From Lepidostoma basale (lineage: Eukaryota; Arthropoda; Insecta; Trichoptera; Lepidostomatidae), in contig JAHDVF020000843.1 in NCBI GenBank assembly GCA_022606425.2, positions 1 through 64,000 of the forward strand: DNA of 64,000 nucleotides. Direction: 5' to 3'. Within the stretch, counting starts at the first letter, position 1, and each line of letters begins with the position of its first letter. The notes below the pieces were generated by a model. It searched no databases, had not been told where the DNA came from, and was given only the letters and a program-made list of their open reading frames with translations. Positions 1 to 10,470 of this stretch are shown here, piece after piece. Made by a program: the position numbers and the translations under genes.

Positions 1-446
1 ACAAACATTTCAGATGGAATGGCACCAGCTTATATATCTGAACTCTGCATCAACGAGAACCTGAATGCTAGACAGTCTACATTGCGATCAGCTAAATCTT
101 CTGCGATCGGTAGATTGACTGTGCCAAAACGCTGTCCAAGCACAAACTTTGGCGAGCGAGCCTTCGCGGTAGCCGGCCCTTCAGCCTGGAACAGTCTTCC
201 AGCAGACCTCAAGTGCATTGAGAATCAATCAGAGTTTAGATCGAGACTCAAAACGCACCTTTTCAAATTATCATTTCCTGACAGGAAGTATGTATAAAAT
301 ATGTTTATATATATTTTTTATCATTATTATTATTATTATCTAGTTGATAAAACGGGGCGGCATCTTCTACAGCGCCCTTGAGATGAGCAATTCATAAAAA
401 TGGCGCTTTATAAATTATCAAATTTATTATTATCATTATTATTATA
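1..446 (+). mobile_element. CR1/L2-like LINE tail (family A), C-terminal RT fragment
   Basis: The frame is open from base 1 and stops at 295-297, so the element is cut by the window edge. Its protein has the run PAYISELC, then a Ser/Arg-rich stretch, then FAVAGPSAWNSLP and a final LKTHLFKL. This order is typical of the end of CR1/L2-type reverse transcriptases. A 3' UTR with an ATT-rich tail (about 420-446) follows. Clade assignment is by pattern recognition only. Confidence 0.75.
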
Positions 447-955
447 TAATTCCAGATCGTTTGCAATTACATTATAAGACTTTATAAGAGAAGCATAAAA
501 ACATTAAGATTAAGGAAGTAGAAAGAATCATAACATTGATATTGCATCCCTGAGGCAACTCACACTATCACGAAATATGTCGACCTCCGAGGCGACCCGA
601 TCAAGCAATAAGATTGCCCTACCAACAGGCATAACCATTGGCAGGTTGGTTCTGCAGCGCGGCAAATAAAACAATCTGTGCTGTCTTTGACGAAGGTAAT
701 TATCAGGGACAAATAGACTTACACCACTCAGGACATCCGAGTTATGTACTCGTATATGGCCGTCAATCAGCTGAAACAAGTGAACTCCCAAGTGGATATT
801 CCTCCTTCTCTCCAATGATAGGTAGCTTAGCATACCTAGCAAGAATTCAGTCGGAAAGAGCCACGGGTAATAACCGCGCTCCCTGAGGTAAAGAAAGCGC
901 AAAAAAATTTCTACACGTTCCACCATCAGAGAATATCGGATCCCGATTGGTGATT
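447..955 (-). mobile_element. jockey-like LINE tail (family B), minus copy
   Basis: Minus-strand translation gives SLMVERVE, FLRFLYLRERGYYPWLFPTE, YLRQRQHRLFYLPRCRTNLP and a final DAISML. This is the family B C-terminus downstream of the RT domain. The 3' UTR lies toward 447. The copy meets an oppositely oriented family B copy head-to-head at about 955. Confidence 0.7.
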
Positions 956-1590
956 TGCATTGGTCCGGAGCCAGCTCGAGTGTGGCTCGGTGATATGGAG
1001 TCCCCATGAGGCGAGATACTCGCTCATGTTAGAAAGGGTTCAGAAAAGATTTTTGAGATATCTCTACATGAGGGAGTTTGGTACCTATCCGTGGCTTTAT
1101 CCCACCGCATTCCTCTTGGGCATGCTGGGGACCAATAGTTTACAGATAATAAGGGATGGATGCACACTTACCAATTTCTTCAGACTTATCAGGGGATTCT
1201 TTGAGAATTTCGTCATCTTGGAGGCTATCCATCTTTATATTCCGGATGGTTATCTTCGACAGCGTCAGCACAGACTGTTTTATCTCCCAGCAAGCAGAAC
1301 CAACCTGCCTCTGGTGATGCCGGTGGGGAGAGCAATCAAACTGCTGGACATGATCGCTTCGGAGATCGATGTCTTTCATATTCGTGAAAGTGCGTTCAGA
1401 AAACAAATACTCTTGACTTTGGAGAGTATCTTGTATTCCTAATGTCGAACCATCTCTCATGCGTTCCTGGTCTTATATATTTATTATGTTTTACCTGTTC
1501 CCAATAGATGCCTTAAACTATAATATAAAAAATGTTTGTAATGTCTTTTGAGAAAATAAACTGATTTTATTTGATTTGATTTGATCACAG
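956..1590 (+). mobile_element. jockey-like LINE tail (family B), plus copy
   Basis: Encodes VRSQLECGSVIWSPHEARYS, then LERVQKRFLRYLYMREFG, YLRQRQHRLFYLPASRTNLP and a stop at 1440-1442. The 3' UTR ends in AATAAACTGATTTTATTTGA followed by TTTGA repeats, which is the 3' end of this family. It is a different subfamily from the minus copy on its left and is related to the copy near 45.8 kb. Confidence 0.75.
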
Positions 1591-1599
1591 GCGGTGATC

Positions 1600-1875
1600 A
1601 AATAATGCAACTATATTCCAGCCGACTTCTTACCAGGGAATTATACAATACGCCTTCTGAACGTACTTTTACTAATATGAAAGACGTCGATCTCCGAGGA
1701 AACCGCGTTCGGCAGATTAATTGCTCTTTCTACCGGTGTCGACAGAGGCAGGTTAGTTCTGGCGGCCGGTAGGTAAAACAATCTATGCTGTCGCTGTCGG
1801 AGATATCTATCAGGGACAAAAAGCCGAGCACCCTCCAGCACGGCCGAGTTTTCGAAATATCCCCTGAGTAATCAA
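1600..1875 (-). mobile_element. rearranged family B LINE fragment
   Basis: Minus-strand 1641-1841 gives GARLFVPDRYLRQRQHRLFY and TNLPLSTPVERAI. The upstream family motif LYNSLVRSRLEY lies on the wrong side (about 1605-1650), so the pieces are shuffled and not one truncated copy. Confidence 0.6.
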
Positions 1876-1880
1876 AAGAA

Positions 1881-2066
1881 ATGGGTTGTGAGGCGGTCTT
1901 TCAGGTGGGCGGTGTCCGGAGGAGATTTCATAAGCGCCGTATATGCGAGTCTGTCACCATCCATTCTGGCTACGTGGTCCCTCCAGTATCTTCTTCTGGA
2001 TCTACATATTTCGTACAAGTTTTTCTTATGGCTACGTTGCGGACACGATCTCGGGAAGTTTTTCGA
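1881..2066 (-). mobile_element. RTE-like LINE tail fragment (family E)
   Basis: The minus strand carries the family E end: LRDRVRN-like, RRRYWRDHV-like and PGRPPKRW-like codons, shared with 8028-8236 and 23222-23625. About 180 bp of unassigned sequence follows before the foldback element at 2251. Confidence 0.6.
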
Positions 2067-2250
2067 GCTTCCTTTTCCCTTCTATCACTTCACTGTATAT
2101 TATTTTTTTGGGATGCCTGTTGTGGCTCATGCGTGGCACATGACCAGACCAGCGCGAGTGAGCAGTGTCTCCATGTTGAAGCAGTTGAACCCCCTTAGCA
2201 CCTTAGCATTGGAGACATTGTGGACCCGATACATATACTCGTACATTTAA

Positions 2251-3210
2251 TTGTATCTCAATAGAGACGAAGATGCAAACTGGAAACTGAATATGGATGA
2301 TCAAGGTGTTTACAGGACTTATGACCTGTCATTGGTTGGGTTAAGCGCACGCTTTATGTAATTACAACATTCCCCATTCCACCTTTGTTATTATGATCAT
2401 GCATGACAAATTTTTGGAAGCTGTATATATACTTCAAATCCATATCTATCTTCACGTGTCAGTTTTAATTGGCCATCTATGTAGATTTGATTACACTTGT
2501 GAATCTTTTCAAGATTAACCTATATAATCCACCCACTAACGCCATATATGGAGAATGATTTGAGATACAATTAAATTTGAATTAACCATCCTTTGGTGAA
2601 AATCCAGGATTTCGTATACAAGTATAAGTATGCATTCACAAAAATACATATACATTTGTTTGTGACTTAGAAATGCGAAGCATATCATTCACATAAAATA
2701 TAAAAAAACTTCTAGAAAACATACGTTTTCATTCGTATTAAATATGGAGTTTTACACCGTTGTTCAAGAAACAATTAATTATGTTCTGGTCAAATTCTTT
2801 GGCATATAGAATGGAATAATACTCCTAGCGGCTTCTAACAATATGTTAGGCGACAGCCTTCGCATTGTGTTAATAAGGTAGTTTGCTAAATGCCGAAAAT
2901 CATTCTCCATAGATGGCGTTAGTGGGTCGGTTGTATAGGTTAATTCTTGAAAAATTCACAAGTGCAACCAAATCTACATAGATGGCTGACTGAAACTGAC
3001 ACGTGAAGATAAATATGGATTTTGAAGTATATATACATCTTCCAAAAAATTTGTCATGCATGATCACAAATAACAAAGGTGGAATGGGGAATGTTGTAAT
3101 TACATAAAGCGTGCGCTTAACCCAACCAATGACAGGTCATAAGTCCTGTAAACACCTTGATCATCCATGTTCAGTTTCCAGTTTACGTCTTCGTCTCTAT
3201 TGAGATACAA
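2251..3210. mobile_element. foldback element with ~310-bp arms, flanked by TTAA
   Basis: Left arm 2251-2560 (starts TTGTATCTCAATAGAGACG) is repeated inverted at about 2895-3210 (ends CGTCTCTATTGAGATACAA). Both ends abut TTAA (2247-2250 and 3211-3214). Both arms carry the same internal stretch containing ACAGGACTTATGACCTGTCA. No coding capacity is seen. Further copies lie at 20941-21860 and 52949-53185, and a fragment at 62488-62565. The centre (about 2690-2745) matches a segment next to the PLE-like motif at 50.9 kb. Confidence 0.75.
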
Positions 3211-3419
3211 TTAAAATTTGAATAAATTATGTTATGATTAAACGTTCCAAAATGATATTTTGCGCATTGGTGCATTGACTATAGCGGCACTGAATTGCGT
3301 GGTGTTCTTTATAATCTCGATAACGTGTGATTAAAATATGTTATCGAGTGAATCTGGCACGGAGCGATAGCAGACAATTGTGCACATCATCTTGCTTTTC
3401 GGTAAATTGATTGATTACT

Positions 3420-3778
3420 TCAAACACGAAAGGAGCATTTTACGGCATGTAGTAAAAAAATTCTGGAGAGACCACATTACAAATGAGGAGGTTCTCCAAA
3501 GAATCGAAGGAAGAAGGCACCTGCTCAGGACCTTGTCCGAAAGGCGTGCAAGATGGATCGGCCATGTAATACGACAAGAAGGCCTCTTGCATGCCATAAT
3601 GGAGGGTATGACCGAGGGGACAAACTCTAGGGGACGCCCACGCCGAGAGTACCTGGAGGACCTGTTGGTGGACGTGCGCTGCTCATCATATGCAGATTTC
3701 AAAAGAGTCGCACAAGATAGGGAAGAATGGAAGAGAAGAATAGAGGAAATTGCTGCAAACCAATCCCAGGATTGAAAC
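3420..3778 (+). mobile_element. RTE-like LINE C-terminus (family F)
   Basis: The frame gives KKFWRDHITNEEVLQRI, RRARWIGHVIRQEGLLHAI, then RGRPRREYLEDLL, ending in REEWKRRIEEIAANQSQD. The WIGH-V-R plus RGRPRR pattern is the usual end of RTE-type endonuclease/RT proteins. It is 5'-truncated, and the family is seen once here. Confidence 0.65.
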
Positions 3779-3966
3779 CAGAGAGAGTAAAATTTTGCCC
3801 GCCTCGATGACTAATTTTCTTTTTTTACTCTTCGAAATCCATCACCCTCTGATCTAACCTATCTACTTCGCCTAGTCCACGCCAGGAAATCGGCTCTTTC
3901 AGTATTTGTTCAACGAATCTCTTCATTGCTTCTGATTCCTGTTGTAACAGCCACTACATCAGTTTC

Positions 3967-4083
3967 TTATTCTACATTATAAATTTCCATAACACCTAAG
4001 GCAGCTTATTCTACATTATAAATTTCCATAACACCTAAGGCAGCTTATTCTACATTATAAATTTCCATAACACCTAAGGCAGC
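3967..4083. repeat. three exact tandem copies of a 39-bp unit
   Basis: Units are 3967-4005, 4006-4044 and 4045-4083, each starting TTATTCTACATTATAAATTT and ending CTAAGGCAGC. The copies are identical by eye. Confidence 0.95.
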
Positions 4084-4104
4084 TCAAAGCAATTAAAAGA
4101 AATG

Positions 4105-4770
4105 TTCCCACTGATACATTAAAAACACTTGTTAATTCCTTCGTCGTATCTTCGTCGACATTGCAACGGCATTTACGCCAACACACCCAAGAAACAAACA
4201 AACAAACTTCAATCTGTTTTTAATGCGGCAGCACGACTTATAAAAGGAGTTCCGAAAAACTCGCATATTTCACAACATCTAAAAGATCTTCACTGGCTCA
4301 AGTATCCTGAAAGAATCCAGTATAAACTATGATGGACGGTTTTTAAAGCGCTTCACGGAATGGCACCAGCCTATACATCTGAACTTTGTGTTGCTGATAG
4401 CCCTAACTTGCGGTAATCAACGCTTCGATCAGTAAACTCCTCGGCAAATTAGTTGAGCCAAAGCGCAACCCCTGGACAAATTTTGGAGATCGGGCTTTCG
4501 CAGTGGCAGGTTCGTCCGCCTGGAATATGCTTCCTGCACCCCTCAGATGCATTGACAATCCGACAGACTTTAAATCTCACCTAAAAACCCACCTTTTCAA
4601 AATATCACATAAAATGTAAGCAACGGTTATCTGATTGCTGGTGTCACATGCAGTACTCATGACTTAAAACACTGTCAAAGCGCTCTTGAGGTGAGCTATT
4701 CACGAAAACGGCGCTCTACAAATTAGCCTAATTTTTATTATTATTATTTTTATTATTACAATAGTCAAGT
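4105..4770 (+). pseudogene. degenerate CR1/L2-like LINE tail (family A)
   Basis: Codes for CNGIYANTPKKQTNKLQS, FNAAARLIKGVP and DLHWLKYPERIQYKL, then a stop and frame changes. Recognisable FKALHGMAPAY and LCVADSPNLR follow. Ends in an ATT-rich tail (about 4735-4767). Confidence 0.7.
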
Positions 4771-4794
4771 CATAATTTATGCAAATATTTCAAA

Positions 4795-5112
4795 ACAACA
4801 AATAAACAAACTAAAATCTACGTTCAATGCAGCAGCAAGGCTCATCAAAAGTATTTTTTAAAATGTCCCATATAACACAACATCTCAAAGAACTTTACGT
4901 CACCAAAATAATATAATCCTTTGGCCTTTTAGAGGCAATGCCATAGACTGGATAAATTAATATCTATCGGATCGTTCACAAGCTGTGCAGCTAGCAGATA
5001 AAAAATCCTCATTTATTAATATCCAATCTGGTGTGCCACAAGGCTCTGTACTAGGACCCCCTTTATTTTTCATGTTTACGAATGACGTCGACAAAATTAT
5101 ATAATCATTTGG
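4795..5112 (+). pseudogene. CR1-like RT domain fragment
   Basis: A family A segment (AARLIK) is followed by an RT stretch reading SDRSQAVQLADKKSSF and SGVPQGSVLGPPLFF-FTNDV. The GVPQGSVLGP block is the conserved RT motif before the YADD box. The frame is broken and the YADD box is missing. Confidence 0.65.
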
Positions 5113-5214
5113 CATCCTCTCACATTGCTATACTAAAGACCAGTAACTTTATTTTTTCTGCAACCCCGGTGACACCAAACACCGTACATCAACAAGAGTC
5201 AACTGCATTGATGC

Positions 5215-5604
5215 CATATCTAAATGGATGGCATCATCTGCCTTACATTTTATTCTTTTTTCGTCGTTTGGTATTCTATCATATAATGTTTATCAAGCCA
5301 AGCCTCTGCTTCAACAGTTTTTTTTTTCGCCGAAAAGCACACGAAATTTTTTTTTATCCATTTTTTTCACAATAACAAAAGCAGTTTCACTCACTTTGCT
5401 ATATCTCACGAACCAATTGTCCGACAGCTGTCAAATTTATACACGTGTCTTCTCGAGGTTGGTACTAACTAAAAAAATAGGATTTTAATTCTAGTACCGC
5501 CATCTATATGTAAGGCTACGAACTTTTCAGCCCAACTGTTATATCCTTTTCCCGTACATTCTTCTCAGTGATCTCATTTCTACGGCATTTATCCTACTTT
5601 CATC
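5215..5604 (-). mobile_element. split family C LINE fragment with unassigned insert
   Basis: Minus family C sequence is present at 5215-5301 and again at 5545-5604. The piece between (about 5302-5544) is AT-rich and not recognised. The right piece meets a plus copy head-to-head at about 5605. Confidence 0.5.
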
Positions 5605-6155
5605 CTATTACTGCAAATATAAATATATCCACAAAAGCAAAGATGGCAGTACACAATGGAGTTCTAGTGCCAACCATCATGTATGGAAGTGAAGCTTGGA
5701 GCTGGCAAAAGAAGGATGAAAGCAGGATAAACGCCGTAGAAATGAGATCACTAAGAAGAATGTGAGGGAAAACGTTGTATGATAGAATACCGAACGATGA
5801 AATAAGAAAGAAATGTAAGGCAGATGACTGCATCATGGATAAAATTAAAAAAGGATCCCTGAGATAGTTTGGACATATGGAACGAATAGATGAGAGTAGA
5901 ATGATTAAAAAGTTGTACACAAGCAGCGTGAGTGGAAAAAGAAGCCGAGGACGACCGAGGAAAACATGGCATGACCAAATTAATCAAATTTTAAAGGTTG
6001 ATCATGTTAGAAGTCGGTGGAATCGACGTGCGTGCATGGTACAATGTATGAATGTAGAGGAACCCGAGAGGTATGCCAGGACAGAACATTGTGGCGATCC
6101 ATCCTCTCTGCCTACCCTTCCGGGGAAATGGCGTAATGCTTAGTTAGTTAGTTTT
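5605..6155 (+). mobile_element. family C RTE-like LINE tail with two stops
   Basis: Encodes MAVHNGVLVPTIMYGSEAWS, INAVEMRSLRRM-stop, KIKKGSLR-stop-FGHMERID, then GRPRKTWHDQINQI and RRACM. In-frame stops are at about 5763 and 5863. The TTAG tail begins at about 6143. The terminal hairpin has the TCCG loop (CCCTTCCGGGG). Confidence 0.75.
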
Positions 6156-6232
6156 CATCCTTTTTTATATGCTCCAAGCTTCGCTACCAAACACAAGGTT
6201 TGGCAATAGAACTCCATTATGTCCTGCCATAT
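6156..6232 (-). mobile_element. family C LINE fragment
   Basis: Short minus piece matching the MAVHNG / LMYGSEAW part of family C, directly after the tail of the preceding plus copy. Confidence 0.5.
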
Positions 6233-6239
6233 TTTTTTG

Positions 6240-6765
6240 CATTAATAATAATAATATGCTAACTTTTAACAAGGGCGCATTAAGACGTTTTTTAAATCTT
6301 AAATCAAAATTTTCGCGATCGGTTTAAAAGTATAGTAGAACAAAGTATAAATGTTTAAATTGGGTATGAAATATGAAAAAGATGGGTTGTCAGTTTAGAT
6401 CTGAAATCTGTCGGATCATTTATGCATCTGAGGTGTGAAGGGAGATTGTTCCAAGCTGATGGACCGGCTACCGCGAACGCTCGATCCCCGAAATTTGTAC
6501 TGGGGCAAAGCTTCGGCTCAACTAATCTTCCTATTGCCGAGGAGTTCGCCGAGCGAAGTGTGGATTTCCTTGTATTTAGGCTGTCCGTTATACAGAGTTC
6601 ATATATATAACTTGGTGCCATTCCGTGTAGCGCTTTGAAAACTGTCCAGCAGAGTTTATACTGGATTCTTTCTGGACTTTTAAGCCAGTGAAGTTCTTTG
6701 AGATGTTGTGTTATATGGGACTTTTTTGGAATGCCTTTAATGAGTCTTGCTGGGTTGATTGTAAA
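6240..6765 (-). mobile_element. CR1/L2-like LINE tail (family A)
   Basis: The minus frame 6355-6621 gives MAPSYIYELCITDSLNTRKS, IGRLVEPKLCPSTNFGDRA and FAVAGPSAWNNLPSHLRC. ATT-rich tail near 6240-6255. The rest of the upstream coding sequence (FKALHG, HWLKSPERIQYKL-like) reads on to about 6760, where homology stops. 6766-7050 is unassigned AT-rich sequence. Confidence 0.75.
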
Positions 6766-7056
6766 AAGTGTTTAAATAAAACAGTTTTGACTATGCAGAG
6801 AGAGTGACAGGATTCCGTGAATTGCAAAATATGGCGTGACGAGCATGATAGCGTTGGTATTCGTATTGCATGCAATAGAAGATTCATAATATCATAAGTT
6901 GTTTGGTTATGTAGATATGTCTGTATATTGAATTCCGATATGAGATTTAATATGTCACTTTCTTCTTTAGAAGACGATTCAAATTTCAATCAAGCGATGA
7001 TACTTGACTTCAAATTCCACGCGATACATTTTTTTTATAATAATAATAATGCAATA

Positions 7057-7165
7057 ACTGTAATAAATGCAGTAGAAATGAGATCTCTAAGACGAATGTA
7101 TGGTAAAACCGAATATGATAGAGTGTTAAATGCAAATAAAGGGTTTTTATTAGGAGAGCTCGAAC
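7057..7165 (+). mobile_element. family C LINE fragment
   Basis: Reads INAVEMRSLRRMYGKTEYDR. A short internal piece with neither end. Confidence 0.5.
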
Positions 7166-7186
7166 TTTGAAATGAAATAGTAATTA

Positions 7187-7360
7187 AATAAAACGATATT
7201 TTTTTAACTATTTCCATTTTTGCCTTTATTTAGACAGCGACCGGTTTCGCCAGGCTCGCTGGCACGACACGCCTGTCGATGCCAGCGAGCCTGGCGAAAC
7301 CGGTCGCTGTTTAAATAAAAATAAAAGTGGAAGTAGTTAAAAAAAATCATCGTTTTATTT
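7187..7360. mobile_element. foldback built from a PLE-like end (GCGAAACCGGT motif)
   Basis: Arms 7187-7263 and 7281-7360 are inverted copies. The right arm reads GCCAGCGAGCCTGGCGAAAC then CGGTCGCTGT and AATAAA. Single-arm relatives occur at 46400-46520, 56820-56935 and 61655-61700. A GAAAC run after a short stem is typical of hammerhead-bearing Penelope-like element ends, but the CTGANGA box is not exact here. Confidence 0.6.
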
Positions 7361-8027
7361 AATTATTATTTAAAATGAACTTCCATCAAGAGATTTCAGT
7401 AAAATAATTTGATTATCTTTGAAATGAAATAAAACAACCTATCTAAGTGATATTGCCACAATTGTTTTTGATCTTGCGTTTCTTCGACGTACAGGACCTT
7501 CTACTACTTCATCGACCACCGATTGTGGACTCTGCAGGACGGCCATGAATGCCATAAATTGGCGAACAAAGCACTAATTTTCATAATAAATTTCAACAAA
7601 TTCAACGCGTTGTTGAAACGTGTAGCGTTCCATGGTGAAATTTCAAGATTAAATAAGTATTCTTGTCAAATTTGGCAGATGGCTATTAATGTTGATAAAT
7701 TCCGAAAAAGGTCTTTAAAAAAATATATATTCTTGCAGATTATTTTAAAAACATCTGTATTTTTTGCTTATTATTTTTAGACGGACAGTTCTAGTTTTTT
7801 TGTTCACTAGTTGTTCACTAATATAGAATAAAATAAAAGTTTATTTTTGGACGACAGTTTTTTTTTTTAATATAATTTTTAAAACTCTTTTTTTAATTTT
7901 ATCTCAAAAATGGTTCACTTTTCCATAGTGACTTACATGACATAATTCATCATGAATAACCTCTCCTACAAACTCCTGGAAGGAATAGGTTCAATTACCA
8001 ATAACCTTGTATATCTCATTTTTAAGC
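7361..8027. other. unassigned AT-rich sequence
   Basis: No gene or recognised element. The first part (about 7378-7415) matches 57460-57497. The rest shows only long A/T runs. Confidence 0.5.
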
Positions 8028-8236
8028 TCTTCTTCTTTTAATAGATTTGACGATCTGGGACACAGAAATCATGTCCGTGGGATGATGAGGTCTAGCTGTC
8101 TCTCCATCTCTTAGGCGGTCTTCCAGGTGGGCGGTGTCCGGAGGGGATTTCGTAAGCAGCTTTATATGCGAGTCTGACACTATCCATTCTGGCTACATGG
8201 TCCCTCCAGTATCTTCTTCTGGATCTATTCCACCGA
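8028..8236 (-). mobile_element. RTE-like LINE tail (family E)
   Basis: The minus strand starts at a CTTCTT-type tail (poly-GAA on the sense strand) and encodes the family E end with GRPPKRW-like codons. It lies head-to-head with the next copy. Confidence 0.6.
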
Positions 8237-8289
8237 ACATCACCTGATTTTTAAGCAAAATATTTAATACATATTATTTTCAAGACTAA

Positions 8290-8545
8290 TATCAATCCGA
8301 GAAATCTGCGAGGTCGAAGATGTGGTCAGATGGGGGCGTCAAAGACGGCGATACTGGCATCAACATGTAGAAAGAATTAGCTCAAATAGAATTCCATACA
8401 TAGCTCTCCATGAAACGCCAAACGGACAACGCCGACCAGGAAGACCCCCGAAACGGTGGAGAGAAAGCTGGAGTTCAGCGTCTCAAGAGGACCCGCCTGA
8501 AATAACAGACTACTGAGTCTACCAAAAGTGAAGAAGAAGAAAAAG
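8290..8545 (+). mobile_element. RTE-like LINE tail (family E)
   Basis: Frame reads EVEDVVRWGRQRRRYWHQHV, then QRRPGRPPKRWRESWSS, and ends in a GAAGAAGAAGAAAAAGAAG tail. 8546-8844 has nothing I can assign. Confidence 0.7.
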
Positions 8546-8844
8546 AAGAATATTAAACTAAGAGTTTCCATAGAACAAAGAAACATACATTATTTTACAG
8601 TACAACGAACGTTGAGCCATTATTCACGACTTTGTCTATTTCTGAACGGGCGCATTCAAAAGCGGTCATAAAATTTCAAATATTTATGTGCTCGCGGCTC
8701 TAAGAATTCGAAATTCAAATGGTTATGCTGCAGCTAACGAAACTGTTGCCATCCTAAGATTTAAACTTCGCTTACCGGCTCTGTGTAGCCAGTGAACATT
8801 GCTTTGTTGTCCGAACTGGTAGAGTTTTTAGGAATCTCTACTAA

Positions 8845-9290
8845 CTAACTAACCATCACGCCGTCTGCCCGGAGGGGTAGCTAGAAAAAATGACCACCAC
8901 ACTGTTCTTTCTAGTTCATACTTCTTTCGCTTCCGCTACATTCATGCATCGTGTCATGCACGCAAGTCGATTCCTACAACTCCTCACGTGACCGACATTT
9001 AATATTTGATTGATTTGATCATGCCACGTTTTCCTTGGCCTTTCTCTATTTCTAGCCCCGTTCACGTCGTCTACATATCCTCACCATTCTGTCTTCTTTC
9101 ATTCTTTCCACGTGTCCAAACCATCTTAACGACCGTTTCATTATTTTGTTCATTCGCATCGCATTCACTTATTATATTTGCATTTGACACTATATCATAT
9201 ACAGATTTAACACACATTCGTCTTATAGATCTCATTTCTACTGCGTTTATTCTACTTGGATCCTTCTTTTGCCAGTTCCATGTTTCACAG
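8845..9290 (-). mobile_element. family C LINE tail
   Basis: CTAACTAACTAACC tail at 8845-8858, then the reverse complement of the family C end (GRPRKTWHDQIN region). The hairpin has the UCCG loop. Confidence 0.7.
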
Positions 9291-9676
9291 GAACCACACA
9301 GTAAAAAACCTCTCAAATTACGACCGAAACACCTCCTACCGCCACAAACGCCCAAAATCGATCCTCCTTCATAGGCACACTTTGGGCCACACCAATCATG
9401 CCCCCGCATAATCCAACAACCCATCATATCACCTTCCAACAATGTTCCCATCAGACGTAAGAGGAATAGCCACATGAGCTGAATCTCTGTAAGCCAGAAG
9501 ATCCAAGTCCAAGTGTTATAAGTTGTGTGTGATTTGGTAGTTGTTTTATGATGGGGCTAAATGTATGGTCCGGAGTGTCCCTCCGAAAGAGGGCGAGGGG
9601 GGGATTTAGGGTTTATGATAAAGTCTTACATTATTGTCAAGGAATGGAAGACCAGTTAGGGTTAGGGTTAGGGTTG
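9291..9676 (+). repeat. dispersed repeat G, left part
   Basis: Sequence around TCTGTAAGCCAGAAGATCC and CTCCGAAAG-GGGCGAGGG recurs at 38200-38400, 58640-58750 and, inverted, 59940-60003. Class unknown. It contains a short TTAGGG-type run at about 9657-9675. Confidence 0.6.
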
Positions 9677-10470
9677 AATGGGGTACAGCTTGAAAGAGCT
9701 TCTACATCCAGAGATCTCGGTGTTCTGTTCGATGCTCAATTATCGTTTAATCTTCACATAGTTGCTCTATGTAATAGTTCCATTAAAATGCTTGGATTTG
9801 TTTTCAGGAATGCCAAGATATTTTCGAACACACAGGTACTTCGGGTGTTGTATAATTCCCTGGTAAGAAGTCGGCTGGAATATAGTTCCGTTATTTGGTC
9901 ACCGCCTGGGATCCGATGTTCTCTGATGGTGGAGCGAGTGCAGAAAAAATTTCTGCGCTTTCTTTACCTCAGGGAGCGCGGTTGTTACCCGTGGCTCTTT
10001 CCGACTGAATTCTTGCTAGGTATGCTAAGCTACCAATCATTGGAGAGAAGGAGGAACATTCACTTGGGAGTTCACTTCTTTCAGCTGATTGGCGGCCGTA
10101 TACAGAACTCGGATGTCCTGAGTGATGTAGGTCTATTTGTCCCTGATAATTACCTTCGTCAAAGACAGCACATATTGTTTTATTTGCCACGCTGCAGAAC
10201 CAACCTGCCAATGGTAATGCCTGTGGGTAGGGCAATCTTATTGCTTAATCGGATCGCCTCGGAGGTCGACATATTTCGTGATAGTGTGAGTTGCCTCAGG
10301 GATGCAATATCAATGTTATGATTTTTTCTTACTCTTAAGCTTAATTTTTATTTTTTTTAATGCTTCTCTGTTTATAATGTAATTGCAAACGATTTGGAAT
10401 TGTATGTCTGTAATGTTTGTGATTATTATCAAAATAAATGAAATGAAAATGAAATGAAAAAAAATTATAA
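9677..10470 (+). mobile_element. jockey-like LINE tail (family B), longest copy
   Basis: The open frame 9548-10321 is a chimera: its first ~45 codons come from repeat G, the rest from family B. The LINE part reads DLGVLFDAQLSFNLHI, LGFVFRNAKIFS, VLYNSLVRSRLEYSSVIWSP, FLRFLYLRERGCYPWLFPTE, YLRQRQH and RTNLPMVMPVGRAI. This is the thumb and C-terminal part of a jockey/R1-like RT; the catalytic YADD region is missing. The tail is AAATG-type repeats and poly-A. A related repeat G copy at 59.9 kb lacks this insertion. Confidence 0.75.

Noticed and set aside
7270..7310. Confirmed hammerhead ribozyme at the GCGAAACCGGT repeats
   Set aside because: CTGTCGAT replaces CTGANGA in every copy seen, so only a structural resemblance is claimed.
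9655..9676. Interstitial telomere
   Set aside because: Only about three units, and explained by a pre-existing GTTAGGGTT in the repeat; insects usually have TTAGG.
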